DNA from: Pagrus major
Taxonomy: Eukaryota; Chordata; Actinopteri; Spariformes; Sparidae
Assembly (NCBI RefSeq): GCF_040436345.1
Contig: NC_133232.1
Location: 26,442,315 to 26,506,314, forward strand
Length of the DNA: 64,000 bases
Direction of reading: 5' to 3'
In this document: piece after piece, positions 51,236 through 61,515 of the stretch
Layout of the letters: the number at the start of each line of letters is the position of its first letter
How positions within the stretch are numbered: the first letter of the stretch is position 1
Translations under genes and position numbers: made by a program
Notes under the pieces: generated by a model
Told to the model about the DNA's origin: nothing
What the model saw: only the letters and a program-made list of their open reading frames with translations
Databases searched by the model: none

Positions 51236-51822
51236 TCAAAACACAGTCAAAGAAGCCGTCTCCTACTTTCGGTTTGCTCTGTCAAAAAAGATAAGCTCAA
51301 CAACAATCACATAGGTGCGCGAACACACACACACACACTGTCGCACTGCAACTTTGTTGTAGAATAAAAAGATACTCTATTCCCTCTGGGAACACCTGTT
51401 GGTCTCTCTCTCTCTCACTCTCCTTTTCTCATGCACACACACACAAACATGCACACACACACACACACACAAAGTATATGCCCTCTTTCTTTCACTGCAT
51501 CTTAACTGAAACACCAGCAGTTATTAATCTTTGGTCTGCAGCAGGTGTACGTGCGCTGTATATTTGTACTGGAGTGAGCGTGTGTGTATCTCTCTGTGTG
51601 TGTGTGTGTGTGTGTGTGAGTAACATACAAGAAAAACACGTTGTTAAAAGTTTCATTCTGCATATCTGTGCATGCACGTGCTTATTTAAATGGGGAAAAA
51701 AGGCATTTTGCATTTATGTTGATTTTTTGTGTGTGTGTGTTTGTTTGTGTGTGTGTTCCCTCACCGCTGGACGGCCTCCTCTGCTTGGTCTGCATGGTCA
51801 GCGTGCCCACCACAGCCCCCAT
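36599..51822 (-). CDS. kcnip1: Kv channel-interacting protein 1 (KChIP1)
   Basis: Neuronal calcium sensor that binds the N-terminus of Kv4 channels, increasing surface expression and slowing inactivation. Eight coding exons, read right to left: 51765-51822, 40317-40441, 38819-38888, 38663-38733, 38430-38537, 38225-38329, 37138-37200 and 36599-36646. All phases agree, giving 215 residues against 216 for the short human form. The N-terminus MGAVVGT keeps Gly2 for myristoylation. The core starts at about residue 27 with [14 protein letters not shown] second EF-hand loop lies at 98-109, and canonical loops are at 134-145 ([12 protein letters not shown]) and 182-193 ([12 protein letters not shown]). 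The protein ends in [10 protein letters not shown]. The gene is convergent with tlx3. Apart from the usual degenerate first EF-hand of this family, nothing is broken. A likely poly(A) signal (AATAAA on this strand) is at 35056-35061, implying a 3' UTR of about 1.5 kb. Confidence 0.96.
36914..37040. mobile_element. Palindromic MITE-like element in kcnip1 intron
   Basis: The left arm ending GGGAAAAGCACAGGTGT is repeated in reverse complement at 37012-37038 (ACACCTGTGCTTTTCCTAC), with about 70 bases between the arms. It lies in the last kcnip1 intron. The terminal inverted repeats suggest a short non-autonomous DNA transposon relic. Confidence 0.5.
37605..37795. repeat. Interspersed repeat fragment
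   Basis: It opens TTAAAGGTCCCCTATCGTAG and includes AAAAAGCAGGTCTAGATGC, a sequence pattern I associate with an abundant fish repeat. It lies in a kcnip1 intron. Ends are approximate. Confidence 0.5.
39785..40010. mobile_element. MITE-like element with GTTCACCCAAAAATGA motif
   Basis: AAGTTCACCCAAAAATGAAA is typical of a very common teleost DNA-transposon end. Internal arms CTCATGCCGATGGAGAGTC and GACTTTCCATCGGCATGCG are near reverse complements, making the element palindromic. The matching far end is missing. It lies in the intron between kcnip1 exons 2 and 3. Confidence 0.6.
41903..42165 (+). repeat. Interspersed repeat, longer copy
   Basis: Shares TTTTATTTATATGGCACAAA through GACATCCTCTGTCCTTAGAC with the copy at 7621 and continues through GAACCTCGGGAAGAGCCACA and GTGCAATAGATGTAG. 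Pattern remembered as a widespread teleost repeat. It lies in kcnip1 intron 1. Confidence 0.65.
43374..43406. repeat. Perfect 13-bp inverted repeat
   Basis: GACCCACAATATA, a seven-base loop (TCATCAG), then TATATTGTGGGTC. The arms match perfectly. It lies in kcnip1 intron 1, about 0.9 kb downstream (in transcription) of the alternative first exon. Could be a hairpin in the pre-mRNA or a transposon-end relic. Confidence 0.6.
44297..44405 (-). CDS. kcnip1: kcnip1 alternative first exon, hydrophobic N-terminus
   Basis: An ATG in strong context (CAAAATGG) opens 36 codons plus one base, ending at donor GAGG|GTGAGT. The leftover base gives exactly the phase needed to join the shared exon at 40441. 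The peptide has a polar start ([10 protein letters not shown]), a hydrophobic run ([14 protein letters not shown]) and then [12 protein letters not shown]. The pattern of hydrophobic segment, VK-x-L, small turn and GxI resembles the membrane-associated KIS-type N-terminus known from KChIP4a and related KChIP2/3 variants. Inference: a membrane-anchored isoform from an internal promoter. Transcript evidence is needed for use, but phase, context and resemblance together make chance unlikely. Confidence 0.75.
45390..45645. promoter_or_regulatory. Candidate conserved intronic block
   Basis: Unique sequence between repeats, with GTCTTAATGCGAATGC and AATTTAATTTGCCAGGCATT. The plus frame here has no usable splice partners. 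It is about 1 kb upstream of the alternative kcnip1 first exon, so it might drive it. Confidence 0.3.
45783..46137. mobile_element. MITE with TTAAAGGGGCTCT ends
   Basis: TTAAAGGGGCTCT at 45783 and AGAGCCCCTTTAA at 46125-46137 are exact reverse complements, 355 bases end to end. TTAA at both edges would fit a TTAA target site. There is no open frame worth calling. Confidence 0.7.
46135..46262. mobile_element. MITE with AAAGGTCCTATTTGTAAGAAA ends
   Basis: The left end AAAGGTCCTATTTGTAAGAA and right end TTCTTACAAATAGGACCTTT are perfect reverse complements over 20 bases, about 128 bases apart. It abuts the preceding element and shares its TTTAA edge. Confidence 0.75.
46948..47703. mobile_element. 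DNA-transposon-derived repeat with AAAGTACAAATACTTTG end
   Basis: Starts AGGTGGGAAGCAACAAAGTAC and ends GTACTTTTGCCACCT, an imperfect terminal inverted repeat. The right part is the TACTTTTACTTGAGTA pattern common in fish genomes. Internal frames are incidental. Confidence 0.6.
48590..48860. promoter_or_regulatory. Candidate conserved intronic enhancer block
   Basis: Unique sequence with ATTTGCATAAT (POU octamer-like) at about 48627, CTTAAAAATAGC (MEF2-like) at about 48759 and CCCTATTTATTCC nearby. Lies in kcnip1 intron 1, about 3 kb downstream of the myristoylated exon. Conservation not tested. Confidence 0.35.
50437..50452. repeat. Poly-G tract
   Basis: Sixteen consecutive G residues in kcnip1 intron 1; possible quadruplex and an assembly-sensitive site. 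Confidence 0.9.
50640..50860. promoter_or_regulatory. Candidate conserved block near kcnip1 first exon
   Basis: Unique, balanced composition with GCACGCTATTAATAGGGGAT and AGATTTGTATAAATGAGG, about 1 kb inside intron 1 from the first exon. No frame or splice signal. Regulatory role inferred. Confidence 0.3.
51765..51822 (-). CDS. kcnip1: kcnip1 first coding exon, myristoylated N-terminus
   Basis: Nineteen codons plus one base: [19 protein letters not shown]. This closely matches the human KChIP1 start [19 protein letters not shown]. The start has a strong context (A at -3, G at +4). The donor is AGCG|GTGAGG. Directly downstream in the intron (51728-51757 on +) lies a CA-rich run, close enough to influence donor use. 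The intron to the shared exon at 40441 is about 11.3 kb. Confidence 0.93.
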
Positions 51823-51924
51823 GTTTGCCGTCGTGGAAACGAGCGCGTCTGTGTGCTGAAGTCTGTATCTCTTTGTCACGTGTTTGGACGGTTACAACAC
51901 ACACACACACTCCCTTGCCCTCAT

Positions 51925-51958
<34 letters not shown>

Positions 51959-52200
51959 ACTCTCCTCCTCCTCTTTTGGCAGAAACCCTCCTCCGACCAT
52001 CCCTCCTTTCATGCTTTCTCCTACTCCTTCTCATGTCGCTCCTCCTCTCTTCCTCTCTTCCTCTCTCTCTCCCCTTTTTCTTCTCTCCCACACCCTATCT
52101 CCCTCCCTCCCTCTCGATATCCTTGTTTTTCATTAGGGGGTTGTAGCCTCCCTCCCTTGCTCCCTCCCACCTTCGCCCACGAGCCAAGAGCCTGAGCAGA
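51823..52200 (-). promoter_or_regulatory. kcnip1: kcnip1 upstream promoter region
   Basis: Immediately 5' of the kcnip1 start on the reverse strand. Near the ATG it contains CACGTG (51877-51882) and a short GC-richer stretch, then long CT/GA runs at 51929-51957 and 52040-52110. The overlapping long frames in both directions are low-complexity artefacts. No TATA box is evident. Confidence 0.35.
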
Positions 52201-52618
52201 GCATCAGTGATTCAGGATGAAATCGCCAGGATGTTGATTCACTAAATTATGAATTAATGTGAGCGTACCCATTGATTTGTAAATGATAACACTCTGTGAG
52301 TCACTCTGGAAGAAAAACAACAAACATGCCCTGTTACATTTCACACCTAAACGCATCTGTTTTCCTCTGATGGAGGACAAATATGCAGATAGATACAGGC
52401 TGAAATAATTGACTGGAGAGGTAAATATGAATTATGGAGTGATGGAAAACACGTGAATATGACAAAAAAAACAGGGGAGCCACATTCTTTTACCTCCACA
52501 TCACGGTTTGTTCATGAAAAGGCCACTCCAATCCATCAACACCTCCATTCACTCCATCCATCATTCCTGTTCATCCACCCATAATACGCCTGCATACATG
52601 CCGACAGGGGATGGATAA

Positions 52619-52627
<9 letters not shown>

Positions 52628-52704
<77 letters not shown>
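52628..52704. repeat. (GT)n microsatellite
   Basis: About 77 bases of GT, the longest dinucleotide run of this type in the window, capable of Z-DNA formation. Other notable CA/GT runs are at 51195-51231, 52946-52977 and 56112-56145. Confidence 0.95.
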
Positions 52705-52705
<1 letters not shown>

Positions 52706-52940
52706 TGGCAGATTGTCTCCCAGGGCATGAAGAAAGGATGGAAGAGAGACCGGCATGAAGGCAGCAAGAGAGCAGAAAGGAGGAGAGAAGGCTTAAAGTC
52801 AAGGATGTGAGAAGGGAGAGAGATTAAAAGCAGGAAAAGCCAAGGGGTGTGAGGAATGAGATATTTAACAACGAAGAAGTAGAGGGATCAAGACAAGTGG
52901 CAGATAATACTGCAGGAGTGTGTGCTCTTGCCTGTGAGAG

Positions 52941-52980
<40 letters not shown>

Positions 52981-54198
52981 ATGAAATCACATTTTAATTA
53001 AAGCCGGATCAATACAAACAAGGTATGCGCTCTTACATGATGAAAGCACAAAGAGACAAATTGGAAGACGGACGCAGATGATAAACAACATGTGCTGCTC
53101 TGCGATACCATGTACTTCAAGGATCTAGTGGGGGAAGAAGTGCTCAGATGTTTTACTTTTAACTTGGTGTAAGTCCATATTACAGAAACAAAAAGGAACA
53201 AACATCGACAAACGAAGCACAAATTCACAATAGCTGTAAGGGTGCAAAAATGGTTCGCGAATGTTCACATTTTACAAGCCCCTCAATATATTACCACTGT
53301 TTTCTTTTGGCTGATGGCTGGTGTTAGTTTTGTTGCCTGACCGCAACCACGTACATCCATGCATCCACAGATTCATGCATTCACACACACAACCTCAGAA
53401 ACACACGACTGGCTTGGTTATGTTCCATGAATCCACACAGAAGTTATGCACCTTTTTGTTTAAGGTCCCCTTTTAGCCTATTGGCATGTCTATAAAAAAA
53501 ACACACCTTCACACACACAGTTCAGCCTCCTGTAAGGCGAAAACTGTGGTCGCCAAAGGATGTGGACATTTTTGTGGACCGACCGACCGAGCAGTGTTAT
53601 GTAGTCCAGTACACCACCTTTAAACACACGCTATGGTATTCAGGGTCTCTCAACCAAAACAAAAACAAAAGATATAAGGAGCGTGGGATCACTGGAGCTG
53701 CTGTCTTCATTGCTAAACAACTGCTGCTGCTAATGGAAACCTGACATAGTCCTCTTAGTCTCGTTTGCTGACAGCCTTCCTCTGTCTGACTTACTCAGGG
53801 AAGTAATAGAAACAGGTGACCAGATGAAACGCACCGTTACTTGAGTGAAAGTGTGGATTTTTCTGGGCTTGAACATTTGTAAGTACATGACTTAACAACA
53901 TCTACAGTCATCTAGTCGTTTGTAGACATTTTGAGACAGAGATTTTATATATTTTATCTTTAACTACGACCTTGATATTAAACATATAACTGAATCTACA
54001 CATTCCCAACAATGTCGTCATGAACAAAACATCATAAAGTTCTTAAAGGTAGAATTAATGGCCAGCTGCAACAGATTGTACAGGTTTACCTAATAAAGAG
54101 GTCACTGATATTAATATATTTTAGGATTAGAACTATTAATGCATTACTGGGAAAGATGGGGTCCTGGCATTCACGCCACTTGACATGCACCACCCACA

Positions 54199-54603
54199 CC
54201 AGCGGTTTCCAAAGTGGCGCCCGGAGATACAACAGAGGGGGTGCAGTTATACTAAATGAACGAGGCATGGTTCAGCACTGCCAGCAAAGCATGGACAATT
54301 TTGTGACAGGACTCCCAGGTAAATTTAAAGCAGCGGATGAATCTACACCAAACATCTATGAAAATAAAGACAAGAAAATATGACGAGGCATATCTCGCCC
54401 TCGACTTCACCAGTCCAACAGTGGGCGGTGAAGAGAGACCACGGTGTGTTGTGTGTCTCAAAATATGAGCTTCAGACAGCATGAAGCTGAACGAGTTTAG
54501 ACACCACTTGGAGACGAGACATCCTGAGCACAAAGAGAAGCCTGTTGATTTCTTCAGAAAAGAAATGCTCAACTGTAGTGCACAAGAGAATTACTTTACA
54601 TAA
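54199..54603 (+). pseudogene. hAT transposon fragment with BED zinc finger, broken
   Basis: CAGCGGTTTCCAAAGTGG at 54199 resembles a hAT terminal repeat. Downstream, from 54376, a frame reads KYDEAYLAL, then a CVVC zinc-binding pair, a stop (TGA, 54466-54468), and resumes with LETRHPEHKEKPVDFFR, a BED-finger His pair and linker, to another stop at 54601. This is the N-terminal portion of a ZBED/hAT-type transposase-like protein; the catalytic part is missing. Confidence 0.6.
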
Positions 54604-54639
54604 GTGGCATCTGTGCCTTCAAATACTTCCTCTGACAAA

Positions 54640-55275
54640 GGAGCCTGCAGAGGCCCACACAAACACTGTTGCAGACCAAGTACATCCCCTCGTGGCAACG
54701 GCACTCCCCGATGGTAGTGCCCCCCGAAGCAAGACAATGAGCCTGCAAAGACTGCTCAGAAATGGTCTGCGACATAGACCTCAAGGTGTTGACCTGGCTT
54801 CCAGATTTCCCAGATTCCAATCCTTTGATTGATTCGAGCATCAGCGGGACATGCAGGAACAAGTTTGGTCCGTGGAGGCCCCATCATGGATTGGAATTGA
54901 CTCTGATCCATTGAAGCATGGACACAGGTCCTCTGGGGGTGTCCTAGGATATCTGGCACCAGAATGTTGGCAGCTAATCCTTTGAGTCCTGTGGGTCGCA
55001 AGGTGGGCCTTGATGGATCGGACTTGTTCTGGCATGTCCTACGGATGCTTGATCAGATTGGGATCTGGGCAATTTAGAGGCCAGGTCGACCCGTGAGCTC
55101 TTTGACACATTGCTCGGACCATTCCTGAGCAGTTTTGGCACTGTCATCGTGGAGTGTTTTGATGGGTGGTGTGTGTCAAGTGGCACGCAGGGGTTTCCCC
55201 GCACTGCATTGTATCAAGATGATCAGTGTTATTCACTTCACCTATCAGTCCTTTTAATGTTGTGGCTGATCGGTG
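54640..55275. mobile_element. Tc1/mariner fragments, inverted pair
   Basis: The sequence at about 54740-54866 (ACTGCTCAGAAATGGTC ... CAGCGGGACATGCAGGAACAAG) reappears as reverse complement at about 55022-55145 (CTTGTTCTGGCATGTCC ... CATTCCTGAGCAGT). The right edge GTTGTGGCTGATCGGTGTA at 55258-55276 is a familiar Tc1-like terminus. The transposase frames are broken by many stops. So these are two partial copies in opposite orientation, or one rearranged copy. Confidence 0.65.
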
Positions 55276-55689
55276 TATGTTTGTGTGTAAAATCTGAATC
55301 TACAAAGAACCTGTCACAGAAATGTAGAGAAGAGAGCAATGTCAGTGTCAGATAATAACACCGACACTAACAGCAACTTGCTGAATGCTCTGCTCTCATC
55401 CACTCATCACTGGCCTGGCTGATTTCCCGAGCTTCCAAACATTAAAGCTCCTAGCCTGAGGACACGACATAAAAAAATGTCATTGTCAGCTCAGATTAAA
55501 GTTATAGTTTGATTCAAGAAGATGAAAACATTTCAGCTCCTGCTTTTTGCCAATATGAGCAAAACATAATGTCGAATAGAGTTGCAGTTGCCTTTGCAAA
55601 TGAAGCATATGTCAGGTTTTACAGCCAAGCTTTCCGTAGTCGATTTGGAGAATAGACACACTGTCTTTTTATATCAAGCCTGCCATCCG

Positions 55690-55850
55690 TAGTGAAGCCT
55701 CTGAAAATGTTGCAACAGCTCAGAATATGGGGCACTTTTTATCTGCTGATGGTGAATAATGAACGAGGCGCGATTGTCAGGAAGCCATATGGGGAGATTT
55801 ATCTGGAAAGACTGAGTTTGGTGAGTAAAAAATCTGCAATCTGCTTCTGT
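55690..55850. promoter_or_regulatory. Candidate conserved non-coding block
   Basis: Unique sequence with balanced composition (GGGGCACTTTTTATCTGCTG, GGTGAATAATGAACGAGG) between repeats, about 4 kb upstream of the kcnip1 start. No splice-bounded frame. Weak. Confidence 0.25.
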
Positions 55851-56109
55851 GGAAATGTGCTCGGAAGTGTGACTGTTTTTTTTTTTTTTCACAGCAGTGA
55901 GAGACAGAATGGACAGCAGTGGGGAGTAAGGCTTTCACCACACACACACGCGCGTGCTTACACACAGAGAAGCACACATATGCACACGCATACATTTCGC
56001 ACATGTACCAAATGTGTGCACAAAGAATGGCTCACCATAGGATGAGGTCTCTGGGGACTCTAGTGACATCCAAACAGCATGCAGCACCATGGAGCATGAA
56101 CACTTCCTG

Positions 56110-56147
<38 letters not shown>

Positions 56148-57109
56148 GGCTCGCTCTGCTATATAACACTCTTGTATTGTGCCTATAGGAATTTACAGGC
56201 TATCAAAGTGATTTCTCCCTATCTTCACTGCGCCCTACTTCATCTTTAGCCTTAAACCATATCTATCCATCTCTCTCTCCTCTCTTATCTACGAATTTGT
56301 CTCCTGGCGTTCGGCCTTCGCAGATACACCTTTATCAGGCCATCTCGCGTTATAAATCTCTGCGAGCGTACCAGCCTAGTGTTCCTGTCGTTTCAAACAC
56401 TGTTCCCGGCTTGTTCCAATCTCAAATCTCCTTCCCCCACTATCTCCCTCCGGTCGCTGACAGCCGTTTTTCCACAAACTGACAGAAATGTTTCTCCTTC
56501 AAGTAATCATTTCAAAGTCTGTCTGTGGCAGAGAGAAAACACAAGAGTTTGGAAAGAGTGTGTGTGTGCAAGTGTGTTTGTTTTTTGTGTGTATAATATT
56601 AGCCGGGTGCTTCCCTGCAGGCATGTGAGGTTTCAGCTGAAGACTGTTTTACAAGACCCCTGTCACACTTTTAGGTAAAGAAAGAGAAAAGAGAGAGGAG
56701 ATAACAGCAATATTAGGAAAAGGTAGGATGGCAGCACATATGGGGGAAGGAAAAAAGCAGCAAGGGCGCAGATGGAAACATATTTGGCAATGAAAGATGA
56801 AGAAGAAGCGGGAGAAGAAGAAGGAGGAGGAGGAGGAGGAAACACAGCAGTAAAGCTTCCAAGCCGAAGATTAGAGTGCGAAAGAAAGAGAAAGAAGTGG
56901 GTAACAAGAGCCAGGAGAGTGGGCGAGTGGCATCAAGAGGAAGAAAAGGCAGAGAAGAGAGCGAGTGGGACACGCAAACATTAAAATTTCCAGAGAAGAG
57001 GATGGAGGAACAAAGAGAATGAGAGGAAAATATGTGGGAGAAAATGAAACTCTGAAGATCTTGACTAAGATTAAACCGCCGGGTAGAAGCTCGAGAGAAT
57101 CAGCTCAGC

Positions 57110-57440
57110 TCTTCAAAGCAGCACATTCAGACCAACCTCGGCGCTAACTAAGCTGCAGGCCTCCTAAAAAGTTGCAGTTTGATTAAACTCCATCATGTTG
57201 CTGCGTGCCACTGTCTTGTCGCTGCACAAGGCTTCAGCAATTACTCATCAGGGGCAGCGTGGTTTTCTACAGGGAAGAACATGTCTATTAGGAAAATCAA
57301 TACTAATATCAACCGCTGTCCACACAGACGCTCCTCTGTATCTTTATTAGCAGAGGCACGCTGAGCCTCATGCTGACCCATCACATTATGAAAAAAGGGA
57401 ATAATTAAAGGAGCTTCTGCTATTGATCTGTCATCATCTG
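57110..57440. promoter_or_regulatory. Candidate conserved non-coding block
   Basis: Unique region between GA-rich low-complexity tracts, with CAGCAATTACTCATCA, AATCAATACTAATATCAA and GGGAATAATTAAAGG. It is about 5.5 kb upstream of kcnip1. Regulatory reading is inference. Confidence 0.3.
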
Positions 57441-57449
57441 GGGAGAGGA

Positions 57450-60400
57450 GGAAAGGAGAGGAAGAGGGATGGAGGGGGGTAAACGGGGACAGAGATAAAT
57501 GGATGGAGTGAGAAATAGTGATGGAGGGAAGGTGGAGAAGAAAGAGAGAAGAGAAGAACAAAGAAGGCAGGAGATAAAGTTCGAATTGGAGATGGAGGGT
57601 GATTAAAGAGGGAATCGATGAGAAGAGCTAAAGAGAGAAAGTGAGCAAGGCGAATAGAGTCGTCTTCCTCTTCGACACAGTTTCTGCTGCGCCATTATTC
57701 TCGAGGCTAACTAGCTCGACAAGGGACGTGATGCCTGAGGATACACACACGTATGCAGAGGGACGGAGCAGCAGGGAAATACTCATCTGGATTCTGGAGG
57801 TTGTTTAAAGAGGTACCAGCCTGCAGGACTGGAAGAGGAACAGAAAGAACTCAGAGTGACAGACAGGATATTAGATGTGGAGCTCCTGATAGGGCCGAGT
57901 TCCAACCGTGTTCAGAAGTTTCAGTCCACAAAGTTAGAGCAATTAGTCGTTTAATCGAATCGTATTTTGACAATTGATTGGTTGTTTCATTTTTTAAAAA
58001 GTAGTATTTCCAAGAGCTACTGTTGGCGCCACAGCTTGATCACTTTCTGTTTTTCTCAGAATAGCTACCACAGGACAAAACATGTGTTTATTCATTCATG
58101 TACCAAGCTGCCAGCTTGGCTAGATCACCAGTTGGCCTTCATTTTCCCAGGAGATTTTGTGCCTGGTGCAGACAAAATCGCATAATGAGAGCAAGATTTA
58201 TAAGGAACGAATCTAAACATCGACCGAGTGATTAGGCGTTGCAAATTTGCAATCAACATTTACTTCCTAATGATATGTTTAAGCAGAAAACTCGTCTATT
58301 GGCAATTTAAGCCAAAAAATTCACAGTTCCAGTGTCTCATATGTGAGGATTTGAAGCCTTACTATGAGATATATGATCATAATTATTTCAGTTAGTGATT
58401 TTAATACGCCACCTTGGCCACTACGAAATTATGGGTTTTTTCCACTCTGCTCACTGGCACTAATAACAAAAAGGAACCCTTTAACTGTCACACATCTAGT
58501 GTAAGACGTGTCTGGAAAATGAATGATAAAAACAGTTCAATTAATCAATAATTAAATAATTATTAGCTGTAGCCCAACAGTGCAACAATAGTAAATAGAA
58601 ATATGTGTTGAATCCCAAAAAGGTTGTCATCTGTATTTCTTGGTTGCTTTGTTATACACATGTAGAGATGAAGATATCTGTGTGACACAACTGTGAACCG
58701 CGAGTCACTGACCTGACACTTATGAGGGCACAATGATACGTCATGCATTATTTACAGCAAAACCAGAGCACACACACACACACACATGCAAAAACACACA
58801 CACATCCTACGAGTCAGATTACATACTTTTTACAGTTGAACGGTCAGCGCGCAGTGTAAAACAGAGAAATACTGCATGCTGCTGACTGTCAGTAAAAGCA
58901 ATGATTCATGTCTCCCGTTTTCTTATTTTTCTTACAGATTCACTGGAGTGTTTTTATGCAGTGAATAACTGCAGTTGTTCTTCTTCCCCTTGTTCTTCCT
59001 TCCACCCTTAAACATATTTTTACTTCTCAGAGGTGAAGATTTACTTGCTGACGCACGGTCCCCTCATTAAAAGCTTGTTTGTTAGTTATTAAGGAAAAAG
59101 AAATATTGGCCTGTGTAACAATAGTGGGTTAATTTTTTTTTTTTTTTGATTTTGCTGCCAAGTCTTAAAGTAAAAATATAGTTTCTTTTAATCAGGCATG
59201 AAACTATCCTCTCGGGCTTATTATGTGTAAGGAATATGTAAATAGAGCTACTAATTTGTTTTGTCTGCATAACCTCCACCCACTCATGCTTCTATTACAC
59301 AGATACTGTACACATTGGGATAGGAATGCAAGCGCAATACAATTATAATTAATAATAATTAATTTAGGCAAAAATGTCCCAACTTTTACCATATAAAGAA
59401 AAAGAGTTACGTTTTCCAATCAAAAAGGACCCAAACACAAGACACTGAAACAAGCTTTAATAAACTAAGCCGAGTTCCAAATAAAAAAGGCAGGCAATAA
59501 AAAGCAAGAGCGAAACTAAACAGAGACAAAACCAAGATGAGCATTGCTAGCAACACAGATAAAACACAAGGAGGAAGGCGAAAAAAGGGCTGATTGACTA
59601 ACGAAACATGGGTGAGCAGGAAAAACAGGCAGTAAAAAGACAAAGACAGGAAGTGTAAAGTAAAACGTGAATCACAAGGATACAACCTTCAAAATAAAAA
59701 CAGGAAATGAAACGAAAACCATGACAAACCTATTTCATGGGGTATTTTTATTTGACTGCATGTATTACTAAAGCTATACTAACCATATGCTCGATCCACA
59801 TGTACTCTTTACGTAATGTGGTGTAAAATGCTACACTGACAACATCTACACTTTACATGTGTCTCATTTTAGCCGTCACATTAATTTAGGTCACCTGATG
59901 TGCGTCACTGCTGACATAACCGTGCATTCAGTCCTTACACCAAACACTCAGAGCTAAGTAGCTATCTATATTCATCATCTGCATTTCTCTCATTGGCTCC
60001 AGTATTACAAAGGCCTGCAGGCAAGTGCAGGGCTGAGCTGTCTACGGAGATAAATTGCACGGAAAATGTTGTTTATCTTTGAAGAACTGAGCAAAGCATT
60101 TGCGTGCAAATATTATGCAAATAAAGAATCTTTATTTAAACAGTATATAGATTTTTTTTATCTAATAAAATGCTTGAACGTGGGTTTAATTTGCAACACT
60201 GAGAGATCAAACGCTGACAGAGGATCTTAAATGACGGGCAGCTTTTTTTTAAATAGAAATGAAGCTTCCTGCGATAATCAGACTACAGAATTCAGTGTAT
60301 AGAAATATGAGATGTGAGGTTGTAATATCACAATTTCATCATTACACGCTCACACACAAACACACACACATGCTTCGGGCATGGGATTAGCAGAAACACA

Positions 60401-61370
60401 TTTTCATGTTGCCATGTGCTTAATAAAGCTCTTTTGCTGTCCTAATTGGTCCTTTTGGTGCACTTCTTTTGATGTACAGGGATGAGAGAGAGGGGTGGAA
60501 ACTGTAAAGCCTATTAAAGAAATAGGGCTCCTCTTGCCTCAGCTATGTAGCCCTGCAGCAGATGGAAACATTGAGCCAAACGCGCGCTTGTTCTCCAGAA
60601 GACCCGCACACTCTCCTCTATTTACATATTCTGCCGACCCCAAACTAAAACTCCACATGAAAGCTTCAAGCAGTCGGAGTGATCTTTAAGAACAGAACAA
60701 GGCTATCTTCTGTGCAAAACTCACAAAGAGATGTGAGGGTTGGTGAGAGCGAAAGAGACAGACAGAAAACCCTGAGATAAACAGCAAAGGCAGAAGAGTA
60801 GCCATAGATCAAGAAAAGAGGGGCTCGGGGAGTGCGAGAAGAAAAACTTGAAGGGAGAAGCACATAAAAGACAAAATGAGGAGGTGAAATGAGGTGAGGG
60901 CGAGCAAGACAAAGGCAGGGAGAGGGAAAATTCACTTGACAGAGCGAGAGCGTACAGAGAAATGAAAGTGGAGGCAAAAACAAATGGAGCGAACGGACAG
61001 GGAGATGAATGTGTCGGCGTGATGCAGGTTTTGTACTTTATAACACACCCACTGGGAAATATTTCATCGGACCAGAGTAGTTTGTGCACAGTGACAGTGG
61101 ATAAATGTATTTTTTGGCCCCAGGTGATGACAGGCTTTAAGATAAATCCCTTAACGGCAACCTATGACAATATGTGGCTGGTCAGGACGCTGGCTAATAT
61201 CTCTGCTTTCTGGAGGAGTTGATGAAGGCCACAGCATCAGTTCAGCTACATTCAGAGAGCAAAAACAAAAACACCTGCTTCAGTTTGTATTGCAACTCTC
61301 TACCGTTGGTTTGAGTCAATTCATCACTATAAAATGCTTTGGGTAGGACTGGAAATGCACTGTATGGTGT
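57450..61370. other. Non-coding, low complexity and unique AT-rich
   Basis: GA-rich tract to 57650, CA runs near 58770-58800 and 60350-60370, and AG-rich sequence at 60730-60980. No gene is supported. Confidence 0.5.
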
Positions 61371-61378
61371 GCCTCTCA

Positions 61379-61515
61379 TTCAGTATGCACGGAGAGCAAC
61401 TGGGGTTTAGTGTCTTGCTTAAGGATACTCTGAAATGTAGACGGGATGTGGCAGCTGGGGATCAAACTACCAACCCTGCTACTGATACCTGACCTGCTCT
61501 ACCTCCAGAGCAACA
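61379..61515. repeat. SINE-like interspersed repeat
   Basis: GTGTCTTGCTTAAGGATACT, GCAGCTGGGGATCAAACTAC and CTGCTCTACCTCCAGAGC form the familiar motif order of a common fish short repeat. Degraded, no A/B-box tRNA fold recovered. Confidence 0.6.

Noticed and set aside
51478-52146. 222-residue forward frame at the kcnip1 promoter
   Set aside because: It passes through GT and CT repeats and covers the reverse-strand kcnip1 first exon; composition artefact.
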